Part shown: one piece after another, positions 32,576 through 40,070 of the stretch
How positions within the stretch are numbered: position 1 is the stretch's first letter
Layout of the letters: each line of letters starts with the position of its first letter
Assembly: GCA_001604275.1 (NCBI GenBank)
Contig: LVBD01000031.1
Location: 5,228-46,142, forward strand
Length of the DNA stretch: 40,915 nucleotides
DNA from: Spirochaetales bacterium Spiro_02
GTDB lineage: Bacteria > Spirochaetota > Spirochaetia > Sphaerochaetales > Sphaerochaetaceae
Reading direction: 5' to 3'
The notes under the pieces: model-generated
Databases searched by the model: none
Told to the model about the DNA's origin: nothing
What the model saw: only the letters and a program-made list of their open reading frames with translations
Program-made: the position numbers and the translations under genes

Positions 32576-33325
32576 ATGGATAGTGCGTTGCAAGGAAAGG
32601 TAGTGCTGGTCTCGGGCGGCTCCAGCAATCTTGGCTCGGCGATCTGCCGGGCGTTCAGCGCCGAAGGGGCGGTCGTGGTCTGTACATGGGCTTCCCAAGG
32701 CGGAAGGCTCCGGGCGGAAGCTCTGGCCCGGGAGCTGCCTTCCTGCAGAAGCCAGGCCATGGATGTGCGCAGCGAGGATTCTGTATCCGGGGCGCTGGAC
32801 GAGATAGCCCGCACCGAGGGGCGGTTGGACGTGCTGGTCAACAACAGCGGAGTTTTCACCGTCTCGCCGCAGGAGGAGCTGACCGAGGAGGATTGGGACA
32901 AGGTCTTCGACACGAACATCAAGGGGCTATGGCGCGTCTGCCGCCGCGCGCTGCCGTCGCTTAGGGCTTCCGCTCCGAGCGCCATCGTCAATATCGCAAG
33001 CATCAATGCGTTCCATCCCGGATTCGGCGGAACTGCCCACTACGACGCCTCCAAGGGTGCTGTGGTCACGTACACCAAGGCGCTTGCCGAGGAGGTCGGC
33101 GGGGACGGCGTGCGGGTCAATGCTGTCGCTCCCGGGTTGCTCGACGCCCCGTACCTCCGGACGCCGGGCAATGAGCTTGGCGCCAAGTATCGTGCACGGG
33201 CGGTGCTGGGCAGGCTGGTTGACCCTTCCGAAGTCGCTTCCGTGGCGGTGTTTCTCGCCGGAGCCCGATCGAGCGGGATCGTCGGCCAGACGATTACGGT
33301 TGATTGCGGCTATCTCTTGCGGTAA
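32576..33325 (+). CDS. Short-chain dehydrogenase/reductase
   Basis: A 249-residue classical SDR that uses NAD(P)H. The cofactor loop is SGGSSNLGSAI (TGxxxGxG-type, slightly altered), followed by NNSGVF, the catalytic Ser region IASINAF and YDASK with the Tyr and Lys. VNAVAPGLLDAPYL and GIVGQTITVDCGYLL are standard C-terminal blocks. The substrate cannot be read; FabG-like or sugar/uronate dehydrogenases are possible. GAGGAG lies before the ATG. It is sandwiched between a cupin and a phosphoesterase gene in the same direction. Confidence 0.92.
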   Translation: MDSALQGKVVLVSGGSSNLGSAICRAFSAEGAVVVCTWASQGGRLRAEALARELPSCRSQAMDVRSEDSVSGALDEIARTEGRLDVLVNNSGVFTVSPQEELTEEDWDKVFDTNIKGLWRVCRRALPSLRASAPSAIVNIASINAFHPGFGGTAHYDASKGAVVTYTKALAEEVGGDGVRVNAVAPGLLDAPYLRTPGNELGAKYRARAVLGRLVDPSEVASVAVFLAGARSSGIVGQTITVDCGYLLR

Positions 33326-33337
33326 GCTGGTGCGGTG

Positions 33338-34045
33338 ATGAAGATCCTCTGCATATCCGATACGACCGATCCTCTGGTATATTCTCCGAATATCGCCGAA
33401 CGATATGCGGATGTCGACTGCGTCATTTCGGCGGGCGATCTGCCGCTGAAGTACTACGAGTATATCCTTTCGTCGTTGAACAAGCCGCTGTACTTCGTGT
33501 TCGGCAACCATAACCTGGAGCACCAGCACATGTTCGTCTCAGGCAACCCGTACTACGGGACGGTCAGCACGTCGTACAAGGAAATGGCCATGGCTTCGTC
33601 GCTGCCGCCGTTCGGCGGGGACTATATCGACGGCAAGGTCGTGTACAGCCGGAAGAACAACCTGCTGATCGCAGGCCTGGGCGGTTCGATCCGGTACAAC
33701 GCAGGGGGAAACCAGTTCACCGACCGGGAGATGATGCTACGCATCCTGCGAATGGCCCCGCGCCTGATCTGGAACCGGATCCGGCACGGCCGCTACCTCG
33801 ATATTCTCGTCACCCACGCTCCGCCGCTGGGGATCAACGACGATGTGGATCCCTGCCATACCGGCTTCAAGGCTTTCCTGTGGTTCATGGACTGGTTCAA
33901 GCCCAGATATCTGCTGCACGGCCATGTCCACATGATCGATCTGAACGCCCCGCGTGAGATCCCGTATCGTAGCACGAAGGTGATCAATATCTACCAGAAC
34001 TACATCCTTGAGGATGATGAATTAGGAAAATCACATGAGAGATGA
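33338..34045 (+). CDS. Calcineurin-like metallophosphoesterase
   Basis: A 235-residue phosphoesterase with the metal-binding motifs in order: ISDTTDPL (D8; the usual DxH reads DTT, so the His is missing), GDLPLKYYEY, FGNHNLEHQ, ILVTHAPPLG and LHGHVHMID. The altered first motif is notable, although nearby residues may stand in. The substrate is unknown. The ATG at 33338 follows a GTG at 33335 that could also be used; no clear ribosome site is seen. It overlaps the next gene by 11 bases, so the two are coupled. Confidence 0.88.
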   Translation: MKILCISDTTDPLVYSPNIAERYADVDCVISAGDLPLKYYEYILSSLNKPLYFVFGNHNLEHQHMFVSGNPYYGTVSTSYKEMAMASSLPPFGGDYIDGKVVYSRKNNLLIAGLGGSIRYNAGGNQFTDREMMLRILRMAPRLIWNRIRHGRYLDILVTHAPPLGINDDVDPCHTGFKAFLWFMDWFKPRYLLHGHVHMIDLNAPREIPYRSTKVINIYQNYILEDDELGKSHER

Positions 34046-34946
34046 ACTTTCGTACCAGTCCAGCGAAGACTTTACCAAAGCCCGTGCCAGAGGCCGGATG
34101 CAGTCGCTACTCTCTACGTTGCAATGGAAGAATTCCGATCTCCTTTCGTTCTACGAGGTGACGGCGTTGCTCAAGCCCCGGCACGAGACGTACCTGGGCA
34201 TGAAAACGATCCCCATCGACAAGATCATCGGTTCGGAGGGGAGGTACCATGACTTCACGTTGGCGTTCTATCCGAAGAAGGAACTGCTGCGGACCCGGTG
34301 GGAGAGCGTGGATCGGGCACATCACCAGTATGTCAATCTGCCGCCGATCAGCGTCTACAAGCTGGGCGATTGGTATTTCGTCCGCGACGGGAACCATCGG
34401 GTGTCGGTGGCCAAGACCCAGGGGGTGGCGTACATCGACGCCGAGGTGGTAGAGCTGGATTCGGAGATCCCGATCGAGCCGGGCATGACGATGCGCCAGC
34501 TGCGCAAGCGTGTGGTGGCGTACGAACGGGAACGGTTCATCGAGCAGTATCATCCGGAGACGTATCTGGACATGGATCAGATCGAGTTCTCGTCGCCCGG
34601 CATGTATCCTGAGATGGTCAACCACATCCTCGTCCACAAGTACTACATCAACCAGGACAAGGAAGAAGAGATTTCGTTCGAGGATGCGGCCAAGTCGTGG
34701 TTCGACAACGTCTACATGCCGATCGTCCGGGAGATCCGCCACGAGCGGTTGCTCTCGTCGTTCCCCGGGCATACGGAGGGCGACCTGTACATGTGGGTGG
34801 TCCGCCATTGGGACAATCTGAAGAATTCGACCGGGAGCCAGGACATTTCGATCCGCAAGGCGGCTTCCGACTACAAGCGGCGGTTCGGCAAGGGTGCGGT
34901 CCAGCGGTGGGTCGAGCGGGTGAAGAACGTCTTTTCGAAGGAATGA
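34035..34946 (+). CDS. ParB/Srx-fold-like protein
   Basis: A 303-residue protein with a ParB-N-like core: IPIDKIIGSEGRYHDF, then YVNLPPISVYKLGDWYFV and RDGNHRVSVAKTQG (D118, N120, H121, R122), the motif shared by ParB and sulfiredoxin folds. No helix-turn-helix typical of plasmid ParB is seen. The C-terminal 150 residues are helical and charged, with no match I recognise. It overlaps the phosphoesterase gene by 11 bases, implying a shared function, perhaps nucleotide or phosphate handling. It is not near an origin and no parA is present, so chromosome partition is unlikely. Confidence 0.7.
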   Translation: MRDELSYQSSEDFTKARARGRMQSLLSTLQWKNSDLLSFYEVTALLKPRHETYLGMKTIPIDKIIGSEGRYHDFTLAFYPKKELLRTRWESVDRAHHQYVNLPPISVYKLGDWYFVRDGNHRVSVAKTQGVAYIDAEVVELDSEIPIEPGMTMRQLRKRVVAYERERFIEQYHPETYLDMDQIEFSSPGMYPEMVNHILVHKYYINQDKEEEISFEDAAKSWFDNVYMPIVREIRHERLLSSFPGHTEGDLYMWVVRHWDNLKNSTGSQDISIRKAASDYKRRFGKGAVQRWVERVKNVFSKE

Positions 34947-34973
34947 TGGCTGTCGGTGGGCAAGAAGAACCGG

Positions 34974-36182
34974 TCAAATCCAGCCGATCGGAATGATGTT
35001 CACGTCTCTGTTCATGGGGATGAACTTGTCGCTGAGGCAGAGGATCGCTCCGGAGCCACGGACGTTCGCCTCGATGAGTGAGAAGTTCACCGCCATTGAA
35101 GAGGTCGGAGAGCCTGTCTGTTTGATTTCGACGGGATATGCTTTCCCGTTTTCTTCAATGATCAAATCGATTTCTTTCTGAGAGGTGTCCCGATAGAAAG
35201 AGAGGTTTGCCCGTTTGCCGTTGTGCCAGTAGCTTTTCAGGATTTCCGATACTGCGTACGTCTCTAATAATGCTCCGCTCATGGGGCCTTCCATTGCCAT
35301 TTTCCCGCTGGTGATGCCGCACAAGTACGAACATAATCCTGTGTCGAGGAAGTACAGCTTCGGAGATTTCGTCATCCGCTTGACGAAGTTTCGGGGGAAA
35401 TAGGGATGGAGAAGAAAGATATTGCCCGATGTCTGGAGGACGGATACCCATGCTTTTGCGGTGTTGACGGCGATTCCTGCATCACGCGCGATATCTGAAT
35501 AGTTGAGGATCTGGCTTGTCCTGCCGGCGAGTATTTTCAAGAAACGGATGAATGCGGTTTCGTTCGTGATGTTGATGATCTCCCGTACATCCCGTTCCAG
35601 ATAGGTCCGAAGATAGGAGCTGTAGAAGAGGTCCCATGGAGTATCCTCGTCAAAGAGTTTGGGGAACGAGCCTTTGACCAGCATCTCGAATGTGTCATAG
35701 GAGGAATGGACGGTACGTCCTTGTGGGGTCTGCGCTACGGAGTCCGGACGGAACGGTGTTCGCCAAGGATCCCCTGTTTTCTCCGCTTGCGAGAAGCCTT
35801 GAAGGTCCAGGATAGCCACCCTCCCCGCCAAACTTTCCGATACATGCTGCATCAGATGGAATTGTTGGGATCCTGTCAGCCAGAACAATCCGCGCTCTTC
35901 ACTTTTGTCAACGATGCGTTTGATGGCTCGGAATAGTTCAGGCGCTCGTTGTACTTCATCGATAAGGATCGGTGGGGGGTATGTCTGGAAAAATAGTTCA
36001 GGATCGGCTTGCGCTAGAGCGTTCGCCTCGATGTCGTCGAGCGAGACATAGGTCCTCCCCGAATCCTTGAGATGCATGAACAGTGTCGTTTTCCCCACTT
36101 GTCGTGGTCCGGTCAGGAGAATGACCTTGAACGCCTTCGTGGCGGTTTCGATTGTCTTTGCCAGTGTCCGTTGATAAAACAT
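34974..36182 (-). CDS. AAA ATPase with DUF4143 domain
   Basis: A 402-residue ATPase of the AAA_14/DUF4143 type. Walker A is LTGPRQVGKTTL, Walker B-like PPILIDEVQRAPELF and sensor FWLTGSQQFHLM. The C-terminal DUF4143 part contains SYLRTYLERDVREI, a winged-helix-like segment DIARDAGIAVNTAKAW, LYFLDTGLCSYLCG and a restriction-fold-like end, FYRDTSQKEIDLIIEENGK. Such genes are often patchy and accessory; the function is not known. GAGGG precedes the ATG at 36182. A cluster of TTGCAA repeats lies upstream. It lies convergent with the ParB-like gene, 27 bp apart. Confidence 0.93.
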   Translation of the reverse strand: MFYQRTLAKTIETATKAFKVILLTGPRQVGKTTLFMHLKDSGRTYVSLDDIEANALAQADPELFFQTYPPPILIDEVQRAPELFRAIKRIVDKSEERGLFWLTGSQQFHLMQHVSESLAGRVAILDLQGFSQAEKTGDPWRTPFRPDSVAQTPQGRTVHSSYDTFEMLVKGSFPKLFDEDTPWDLFYSSYLRTYLERDVREIINITNETAFIRFLKILAGRTSQILNYSDIARDAGIAVNTAKAWVSVLQTSGNIFLLHPYFPRNFVKRMTKSPKLYFLDTGLCSYLCGITSGKMAMEGPMSGALLETYAVSEILKSYWHNGKRANLSFYRDTSQKEIDLIIEENGKAYPVEIKQTGSPTSSMAVNFSLIEANVRGSGAILCLSDKFIPMNRDVNIIPIGWI

Positions 36183-36206
36183 CGGTATCCCTCGATTCCT
36201 GACAAT

Positions 36207-36235
36207 AGGATACGGGTAAATCTGAGAAAAGTAAA
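36207..36235 (-). promoter_or_regulatory. Candidate promoter of the DUF4143 ATPase gene
   Basis: Minus strand: TTTACT (36230-36235), 17-bp spacer, TATCCT (36207-36212), 25 bases upstream of the ATG. Confidence 0.55.
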
Positions 36236-36246
36236 TGTGAGAAAAT

Positions 36247-36296
36247 GAAAATTTGCAATGTGATTGCAAATTTCATGCAATGACGTTGCAAATTTT
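36247..36296. promoter_or_regulatory. TTGCAA palindrome cluster, probable operator
   Basis: AAATTTGCAAT (36249-36259) pairs exactly with ATTGCAAATTT (36263-36273). TTGCAAATTT recurs at 36286-36295, 22 bp (two helical turns) from the first copy. It lies 12-60 bp upstream of the ATPase -35 box. Confidence 0.6.
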
Positions 36297-36386
36297 ACCG
36301 CACACCCCCACCGACCCTGCCGAAGGCCCGCATGCCGACACTCGCGGAGCAAGCCCCCTCGTCAGCGCACCTATCCGCCGTCCCCC

Positions 36387-36430
36387 GCAATACCCCTGCA
36401 ATACCCCTGCAATACCCCTGCAATACCCCT
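36387..36430. repeat. 11-bp tandem repeat, four copies
   Basis: GCAATACCCCT repeated exactly four times (36387, 36398, 36409, 36420), then GGAATGACC and, at 36454-36475, CAATGACCCTG and CCATGACCCTC. These belong to the dispersed 11-bp family. Confidence 0.95.
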
Positions 36431-36473
36431 GGAATGACCGCACAACGACAGCGCAATGACCCTGCCATGACCC

Positions 36474-37064
36474 TCATTCTTGCATGTAGGAAGCGAGGAT
36501 GTCGGCGTATGCCTCCATGGCATCCCCAAGTTGCTGGGAAGGCCGGATCATGTTCTCCTTGCCCGCCAGATGGACCAGACCGGCCACCGGCTGGTTGCAG
36601 TTGGGCATCTCCACATGCACACCGAACGGAATGTGGAGCATCCCCATGTTCTGGGCCCAGTAGAGCAGCGAATCGAGAGCGTGCGAGCCTTCGCACATTG
36701 AGTGGGTGCAGCTGGTGAAACATCCGAAGAACCGCGATTCCAGGCTCCGGTCCTCCGACAGATCGAAGGTCGAATCGAGGAACGCCTTCATTTCCGCCGT
36801 CATGTTGCCGAAGCGGGTAGGACAGCCGAGAATGACCATATCGCTTTTCTTGAGGGTGGAGATGGTCGCCTCGGGGAGGGCCAGGATATCCTCGTAGTAG
36901 TCGTTGGTCGTCTCCAGCTTGTTCGCCCAGATGTGCAGGTCGTTGTCCTCCACCCGGTACAGCCGTGCGTCGACGTTCCGGTTGCGAAGCTGTTCCTGCA
37001 TGTACGATCCCATCAGAAATGAGTTCCCGTTGACACTGTGGATGATGATAGAACACCGTTTCAT
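36474..37064 (-). CDS. Flavodoxin-like FMN-dependent protein (WrbA/FMN-reductase fold)
   Basis: A 196-residue flavodoxin-fold protein. The FMN-phosphate region reads IIIHSVNGNSFLMG, and the central GCPTRFGNMTAEMKAFLDST is the strongest family mark, typical of WrbA-type and NADPH-dependent FMN reductases. FGCFTSCTHS has two Cys that could be redox-active. Function is probably quinone or flavin reduction; the true substrate is unknown. GCGAGGAC lies before the ATG. A small hairpin CCTCG-TTTTCT-CGAGG (37081-37096) lies in the leader. Confidence 0.88.
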   Translation of the reverse strand: MKRCSIIIHSVNGNSFLMGSYMQEQLRNRNVDARLYRVEDNDLHIWANKLETTNDYYEDILALPEATISTLKKSDMVILGCPTRFGNMTAEMKAFLDSTFDLSEDRSLESRFFGCFTSCTHSMCEGSHALDSLLYWAQNMGMLHIPFGVHVEMPNCNQPVAGLVHLAGKENMIRPSQQLGDAMEAYADILASYMQE

Positions 37065-37150
37065 GATTGTCCTCGCTTCTCCTCGTTTTCTCGAGGGGTG
37101 TATTGACTATACTATACTACGGAACGGGCGCATCGTGTATCGCAATGTTG

Positions 37151-37930
37151 TCAGCACCAGGCGGTGTACAGTCCTTCGCGTCGGTCGAGGAAGACTTTTG
37201 TGCCGTAGACGTCGGACAGCAGATCCTCGTTCAATATCGTTTCTTTTGGGCCGTCGGCGACGATTTTGCCGGCTTTCATGACGATGATCCTGTCGATGCC
37301 GGGGATGATCTCGGACAGTTCATGGGTGACGAGGATGATGGTCTTTCCCGCCTTGTCCAGGCCGTCGAGGGTCTGTCGGTATTGGCGACGGGCGGGGAAG
37401 TCGAGGTTCGAGACGGCTTCGTCGAGGAGCATGACGGTGGGGTCGTGGACGCAGGCGCGGGCAAGCAGCACTCTCCGGGCTTCTCCGGAGGAGAGGCGGT
37501 TCATCGGTTTGTCCTTCAGGCGCCATACGTCCATGTCCTTGAGGGACTGTTCGGCTTTCTGCCATTGCGTTTGGGTCACCTGGTGGTGGAAGTCCAGGCC
37601 GATGGAGCTGAAGAAGCCCGATACGGCGATCTCCTTGGCCGGGTAGGTGCTGTTGCACAGGTACTGGAGCGACAACGAGACGATACCCATCCGTTTGCGT
37701 AGTTCCATGACTTGCCAGTGGTCCCGTCCGAAGAGCTTTCGGCTGTAATCTGGTTTCCACAGTGGATGGATTTCTTCGGAGATGACTTGCACGAGGGTGC
37801 TTTTGCCGGCTCCGTTGGGGCCGATGATCGCCACGTGGGTTCCTGCTTCTATGGTAAGCGATACGTCGTCGAGTATGTCTGTTCCGTTCCTGCGGACGGT
37901 GGCGTGCTTGATTGCTACGATGGGTTCCAT
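37151..37930 (-). CDS. Stand-alone ABC ATPase (ModF/YlmA-like)
   Basis: A 259-residue ABC ATP-binding protein: Walker A GPNGAGKST, Q-loop region GIVSLSLQYLCN, signature LSSGEARRVLLARA, Walker B VMLLDEAVSNLD and switch VTHELSEI. The long insert after Walker A (EEIHPLWKPDYSRKLFG) resembles the ModF/YlmA group once linked to molybdate or unassigned transport. No permease or binding-protein gene is adjacent, so its partner is elsewhere or it is not a transporter. AGAGG lies 8 bases before the ATG at 37930. Confidence 0.9.
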   Translation of the reverse strand: MEPIVAIKHATVRRNGTDILDDVSLTIEAGTHVAIIGPNGAGKSTLVQVISEEIHPLWKPDYSRKLFGRDHWQVMELRKRMGIVSLSLQYLCNSTYPAKEIAVSGFFSSIGLDFHHQVTQTQWQKAEQSLKDMDVWRLKDKPMNRLSSGEARRVLLARACVHDPTVMLLDEAVSNLDFPARRQYRQTLDGLDKAGKTIILVTHELSEIIPGIDRIIVMKAGKIVADGPKETILNEDLLSDVYGTKVFLDRREGLYTAWC

Positions 37931-38191
37931 GTTCTTTGCCTCTGTTTTGCAGGGAGTATAGCATGGGTGGCAGGGTTCCGACACTAGCGGCGGAGATGTT
38001 TTTCGCATTCATATGTCACGAGTATGGATGTTGTGAGAAGGATCAATCTATGCGTAGGTACGTTATATCTCGGCCGATGGCAAATGCACCGAACATGATT
38101 TTCTGGATTAATATTAGGATATGTCTGAAGTTAATTTTCTATTATATATGAAGATAATGTATATCTTCAAATATAATGAACAAAAACCACA

Positions 38192-38210
38192 AATACTTGT
38201 CCCAAGTATT
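38192..38210. promoter_or_regulatory. Inverted repeat over the -35 of the first secreted-protein gene
   Basis: AATACTTG, 3-base loop TCC, CAAGTATT: a perfect 8-bp palindrome whose right arm ends in the first two bases of the -35 box. It is a candidate repressor site. Confidence 0.6.
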
Positions 38211-38237
38211 GACATAAGTCTGGTTTGTTAGTATTGT
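38209..38237 (+). promoter_or_regulatory. Promoter of the first secreted-protein gene
   Basis: TTGACA (38209-38214), 17-bp spacer, TATTGT (38232-38237). TTGACATAAGTCT is shared exactly with the promoter at 39232. Confidence 0.7.
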
Positions 38238-38323
38238 ATGGATGTGCTCAGGGAAAGGGCGCTGAATGAAACGAAAACTTGCACGGAAGTAATTCTGAAA
38301 AAGTGAGTGATGGAGCAGAGAAA

Positions 38324-38932
38324 ATGAAGAAGGTTCTTGCGATTCTGTTGGTTCTGATAGTTGCGATGACTGGTGTGATGGCGGCGGAAGTGAATCTTAG
38401 GTCTTCAGTTGCAAAGGTGTCATATTTTGGTGTTTCTTCCGCTTCTCAATTGTCAGGTGTTAAAGCTTATATAGATAGCGGAGCAACGACAGGTGGTTAT
38501 GCAGGGAGTGGAAATCCATGGGGCAGTAAGGTGATTCTTAATCGTGCATTTGATTCTGAAAAGACTGTTTATTTTGGTTATCTTACGAATGATACTTATT
38601 CTTCTTCTTCGGCTCCAGAAGTAAAGGTCTTGGCTGATCCTTTTCTTTTAGACAGTGTAAGTGAGAATTGGTCTTCGGAACAGCAAGTTGGATATAAGGT
38701 TACTGTTGATGTTCTTGGTGACGGTGCTTCTGCTACGTCCCAATCGGTGTCGTCTGGTGCGTCGCAAGTTTCTATAGTTTTGCCTGGCAGTTTTTCTAAG
38801 TTTGGTGTTAACGACACGGGCTTAAGAGCAAATGAGGCTGTTCTCACTTTTACTGCTGATTCTGCTGATGTAAGAAAGGCTGAAGCCGGTAATTATACAG
38901 CTATAATCACCTTTTCCGTTACCAGTTTGTAA
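38324..38932 (+). CDS. Secreted beta-rich protein of unknown function
   Basis: A 202-residue exported protein. The signal peptide (residues 1-20) is MKKVLAILLVLIVAMTGVMA, cleaved before EVNLRSS. The mature part is rich in Ser, Thr, Val and Gly, with no Cys and an alternating beta pattern, ending EAGNYTAIITFSVTSL. This type of ending (G-x-Y-x-x-x-V/I-T) is common in pilin-like and surface beta-sandwich proteins, but I cannot assign a family. GGAG lies 9 bases before the ATG. Codon use and base composition are clearly more AT-rich than in the rest of the window, which suggests transfer or relaxed selection. Similar in plan to the gene at 39310. Confidence 0.75.
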   Translation: MKKVLAILLVLIVAMTGVMAAEVNLRSSVAKVSYFGVSSASQLSGVKAYIDSGATTGGYAGSGNPWGSKVILNRAFDSEKTVYFGYLTNDTYSSSSAPEVKVLADPFLLDSVSENWSSEQQVGYKVTVDVLGDGASATSQSVSSGASQVSIVLPGSFSKFGVNDTGLRANEAVLTFTADSADVRKAEAGNYTAIITFSVTSL

Positions 38933-38960
38933 GTCTGTAATATCTGTGATAGGAACATAC

Positions 38961-38984
38961 GCCGCCCTTCCGAGGGCGGTTTGT
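38961..38984 (+). terminator. Terminator of the first secreted-protein gene
   Basis: CCGCCCT-TCCG-AGGGCGG followed by TTTGTT. An outer CATAC/GTATG pairing may extend the stem. Confidence 0.75.
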
Positions 38985-39231
38985 TGTATGTCGGGCGGGC
39001 GATCCATCTTGGTCGATATGTCTCCCTCCGGTTTGTCGCCGAAGCAGTGTCATACGTTTCTGCCTCGTGTTGGTGATTATTCCATACTCTGAGAGTGTGT
39101 TTTGTGCTTTTCAGTAAGTACATGATTGAAGTGACATAAGTATTATTTATTATAATTGTATATAATACAATATATTATAGCATGAAAATGCTTAAATAAT
39201 AATGATAGATGATAAATAATTTTCATTTCTA

Positions 39232-39261
39232 TTGACATAAGTCTCTATTGTTCAGTATATT
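39232..39261 (+). promoter_or_regulatory. Promoter of the second secreted-protein gene
   Basis: TTGACA (39232-39237), 18-bp spacer, TATATT (39256-39261). It shares TTGACATAAGTCT with the promoter at 38209; outside this block the two regions differ. Confidence 0.65.
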
Positions 39262-39309
39262 GGAAGTGGGTTCGATGAAACCCTGTACGATGATTCGAGG
39301 TTGCGGACA

Positions 39310-39843
39310 GTGAAAAAGATGAGAACGATATCCATACTACTAGCTTTGACAGTGTTTCTTGTCCCGCTTTGCGCAGACAGCAGTTCCGCAACTTTGAATC
39401 TCGCTACATCGGTCACGGGAAATACGAAAGTCGCCGTCATTGCCAGTAGTTCGATCCCTGACGCTTTTCCGTCCGACACCGACATCATCGGCGACACGCC
39501 CCAGACGGTATCTCCGACGCTCTCCTCCTTCGCGTTCGTCATCGAAACGAACCAGAGCGTCACCGATGTCACGATCCAGGCGAACCCTCTGGTCATGGAC
39601 GGGAAGTTCATCGTCTATCAAGTGGCCGCGGGAGGTCAGGTTTCCAAGGCGACCTCTGCAAGCGGTACTGCGATTCCGTTGCTTTCCGACTCGTCCAGCT
39701 CCGGAGGCAGACGCATCTTCGGCGCCGTCTTCTCCGTCCAGGCCGTCGATCTGTCCTATCGGGACGATCCCGTGTTCGGCTACAACGTCGCTCCCGCAGG
39801 GACATACGCGGGAAGCGTGACGATCTCCTACACCGCCAGCTGA
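39310..39843 (+). CDS. Secreted beta-rich protein of unknown function, paired with 38324-38932
   Basis: A 177-residue exported protein starting at GTG 39310, with GAGG 9 bases upstream; TTG at 39301 has no spacing for a ribosome site and an ATG at 39319 is possible. The signal peptide is basic (KKMR) then ISILLALTVFLVPLCADS. The mature part is beta-rich, full of Ser, Thr and Val, and ends APAGTYAGSVTISYTAS, like the ending of the preceding gene. Unlike that gene, its base composition is GC-rich like the window average, although its flanks are AT-rich. Probably a surface or periplasmic structural protein; no family assigned. Confidence 0.72.
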   Translation: MKKMRTISILLALTVFLVPLCADSSSATLNLATSVTGNTKVAVIASSSIPDAFPSDTDIIGDTPQTVSPTLSSFAFVIETNQSVTDVTIQANPLVMDGKFIVYQVAAGGQVSKATSASGTAIPLLSDSSSSGGRRIFGAVFSVQAVDLSYRDDPVFGYNVAPAGTYAGSVTISYTAS

Positions 39844-40070
39844 TCGGTCCTATGCAAGCCGCTTGCCGCAGATCGTGTCGCAATATTTATGTCATATCTG
39901 CAAAAAAATTGCCGATAGAAGATACTTATGACATCGTAAAATGAATTAGAACATTTTATATTGCTTAATTTTATAAATTGATATAATATGACAGATGTTG
40001 ATAGACGTGAATGCTTATGACATGTATTTCTATCTACAGAAACACGATATGTGCGAATCGGAGGGTATCC
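39844..40070. promoter_or_regulatory. AT-rich control region of the GntR gene with ATGWCAT motifs
   Basis: Three sites resemble the promoter motif of the secreted-protein genes: TTATGTCATA at 39888-39897, CTTATGACAT at 39925-39934 and CTTATGACAT at 40014-40023. All fit ATGWCAT with a flanking TAAG (or CTTA). They are plausible autoregulatory sites of the GntR protein. Confidence 0.4.

Larger units (their letters stand above)
36183..36473. other. Repeat-containing gap between ATPase and flavodoxin-like genes
   Basis: No gene. It holds the ATPase promoter (36207-36235), TTGCAA palindromes (36247-36296), an 11-bp tandem repeat (36387-36430) and family units running up to the flavodoxin stop codon. 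Confidence 0.6.
37931..38323. other. AT-rich divergent region before the first secreted-protein gene
   Basis: No gene. Base composition drops sharply to AT-rich from about 38090. It holds an inverted repeat and promoter (38192-38237). I saw no clear promoter for the ABC ATPase on the other strand. Confidence 0.6.
38933..39309. other. AT-rich gap between the two secreted-protein genes
   Basis: No gene. It contains a terminator (38961-38984), one TGACATAAG motif at 39132-39140, a very AT-rich stretch (39140-39230) and the second promoter (39232-39261). Confidence 0.65.

Noticed and set aside
30985-33006. Open frame of 673 codons antisense to punA, cupin and SDR genes
   Set aside because: It crosses three well-supported genes and their ribosome sites; no domain is visible.
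36295-37056. Open frame of 253 codons overlapping the flavodoxin-like gene in another frame
   Set aside because: It passes through tandem repeats and lacks the flavodoxin motifs seen in the accepted frame.
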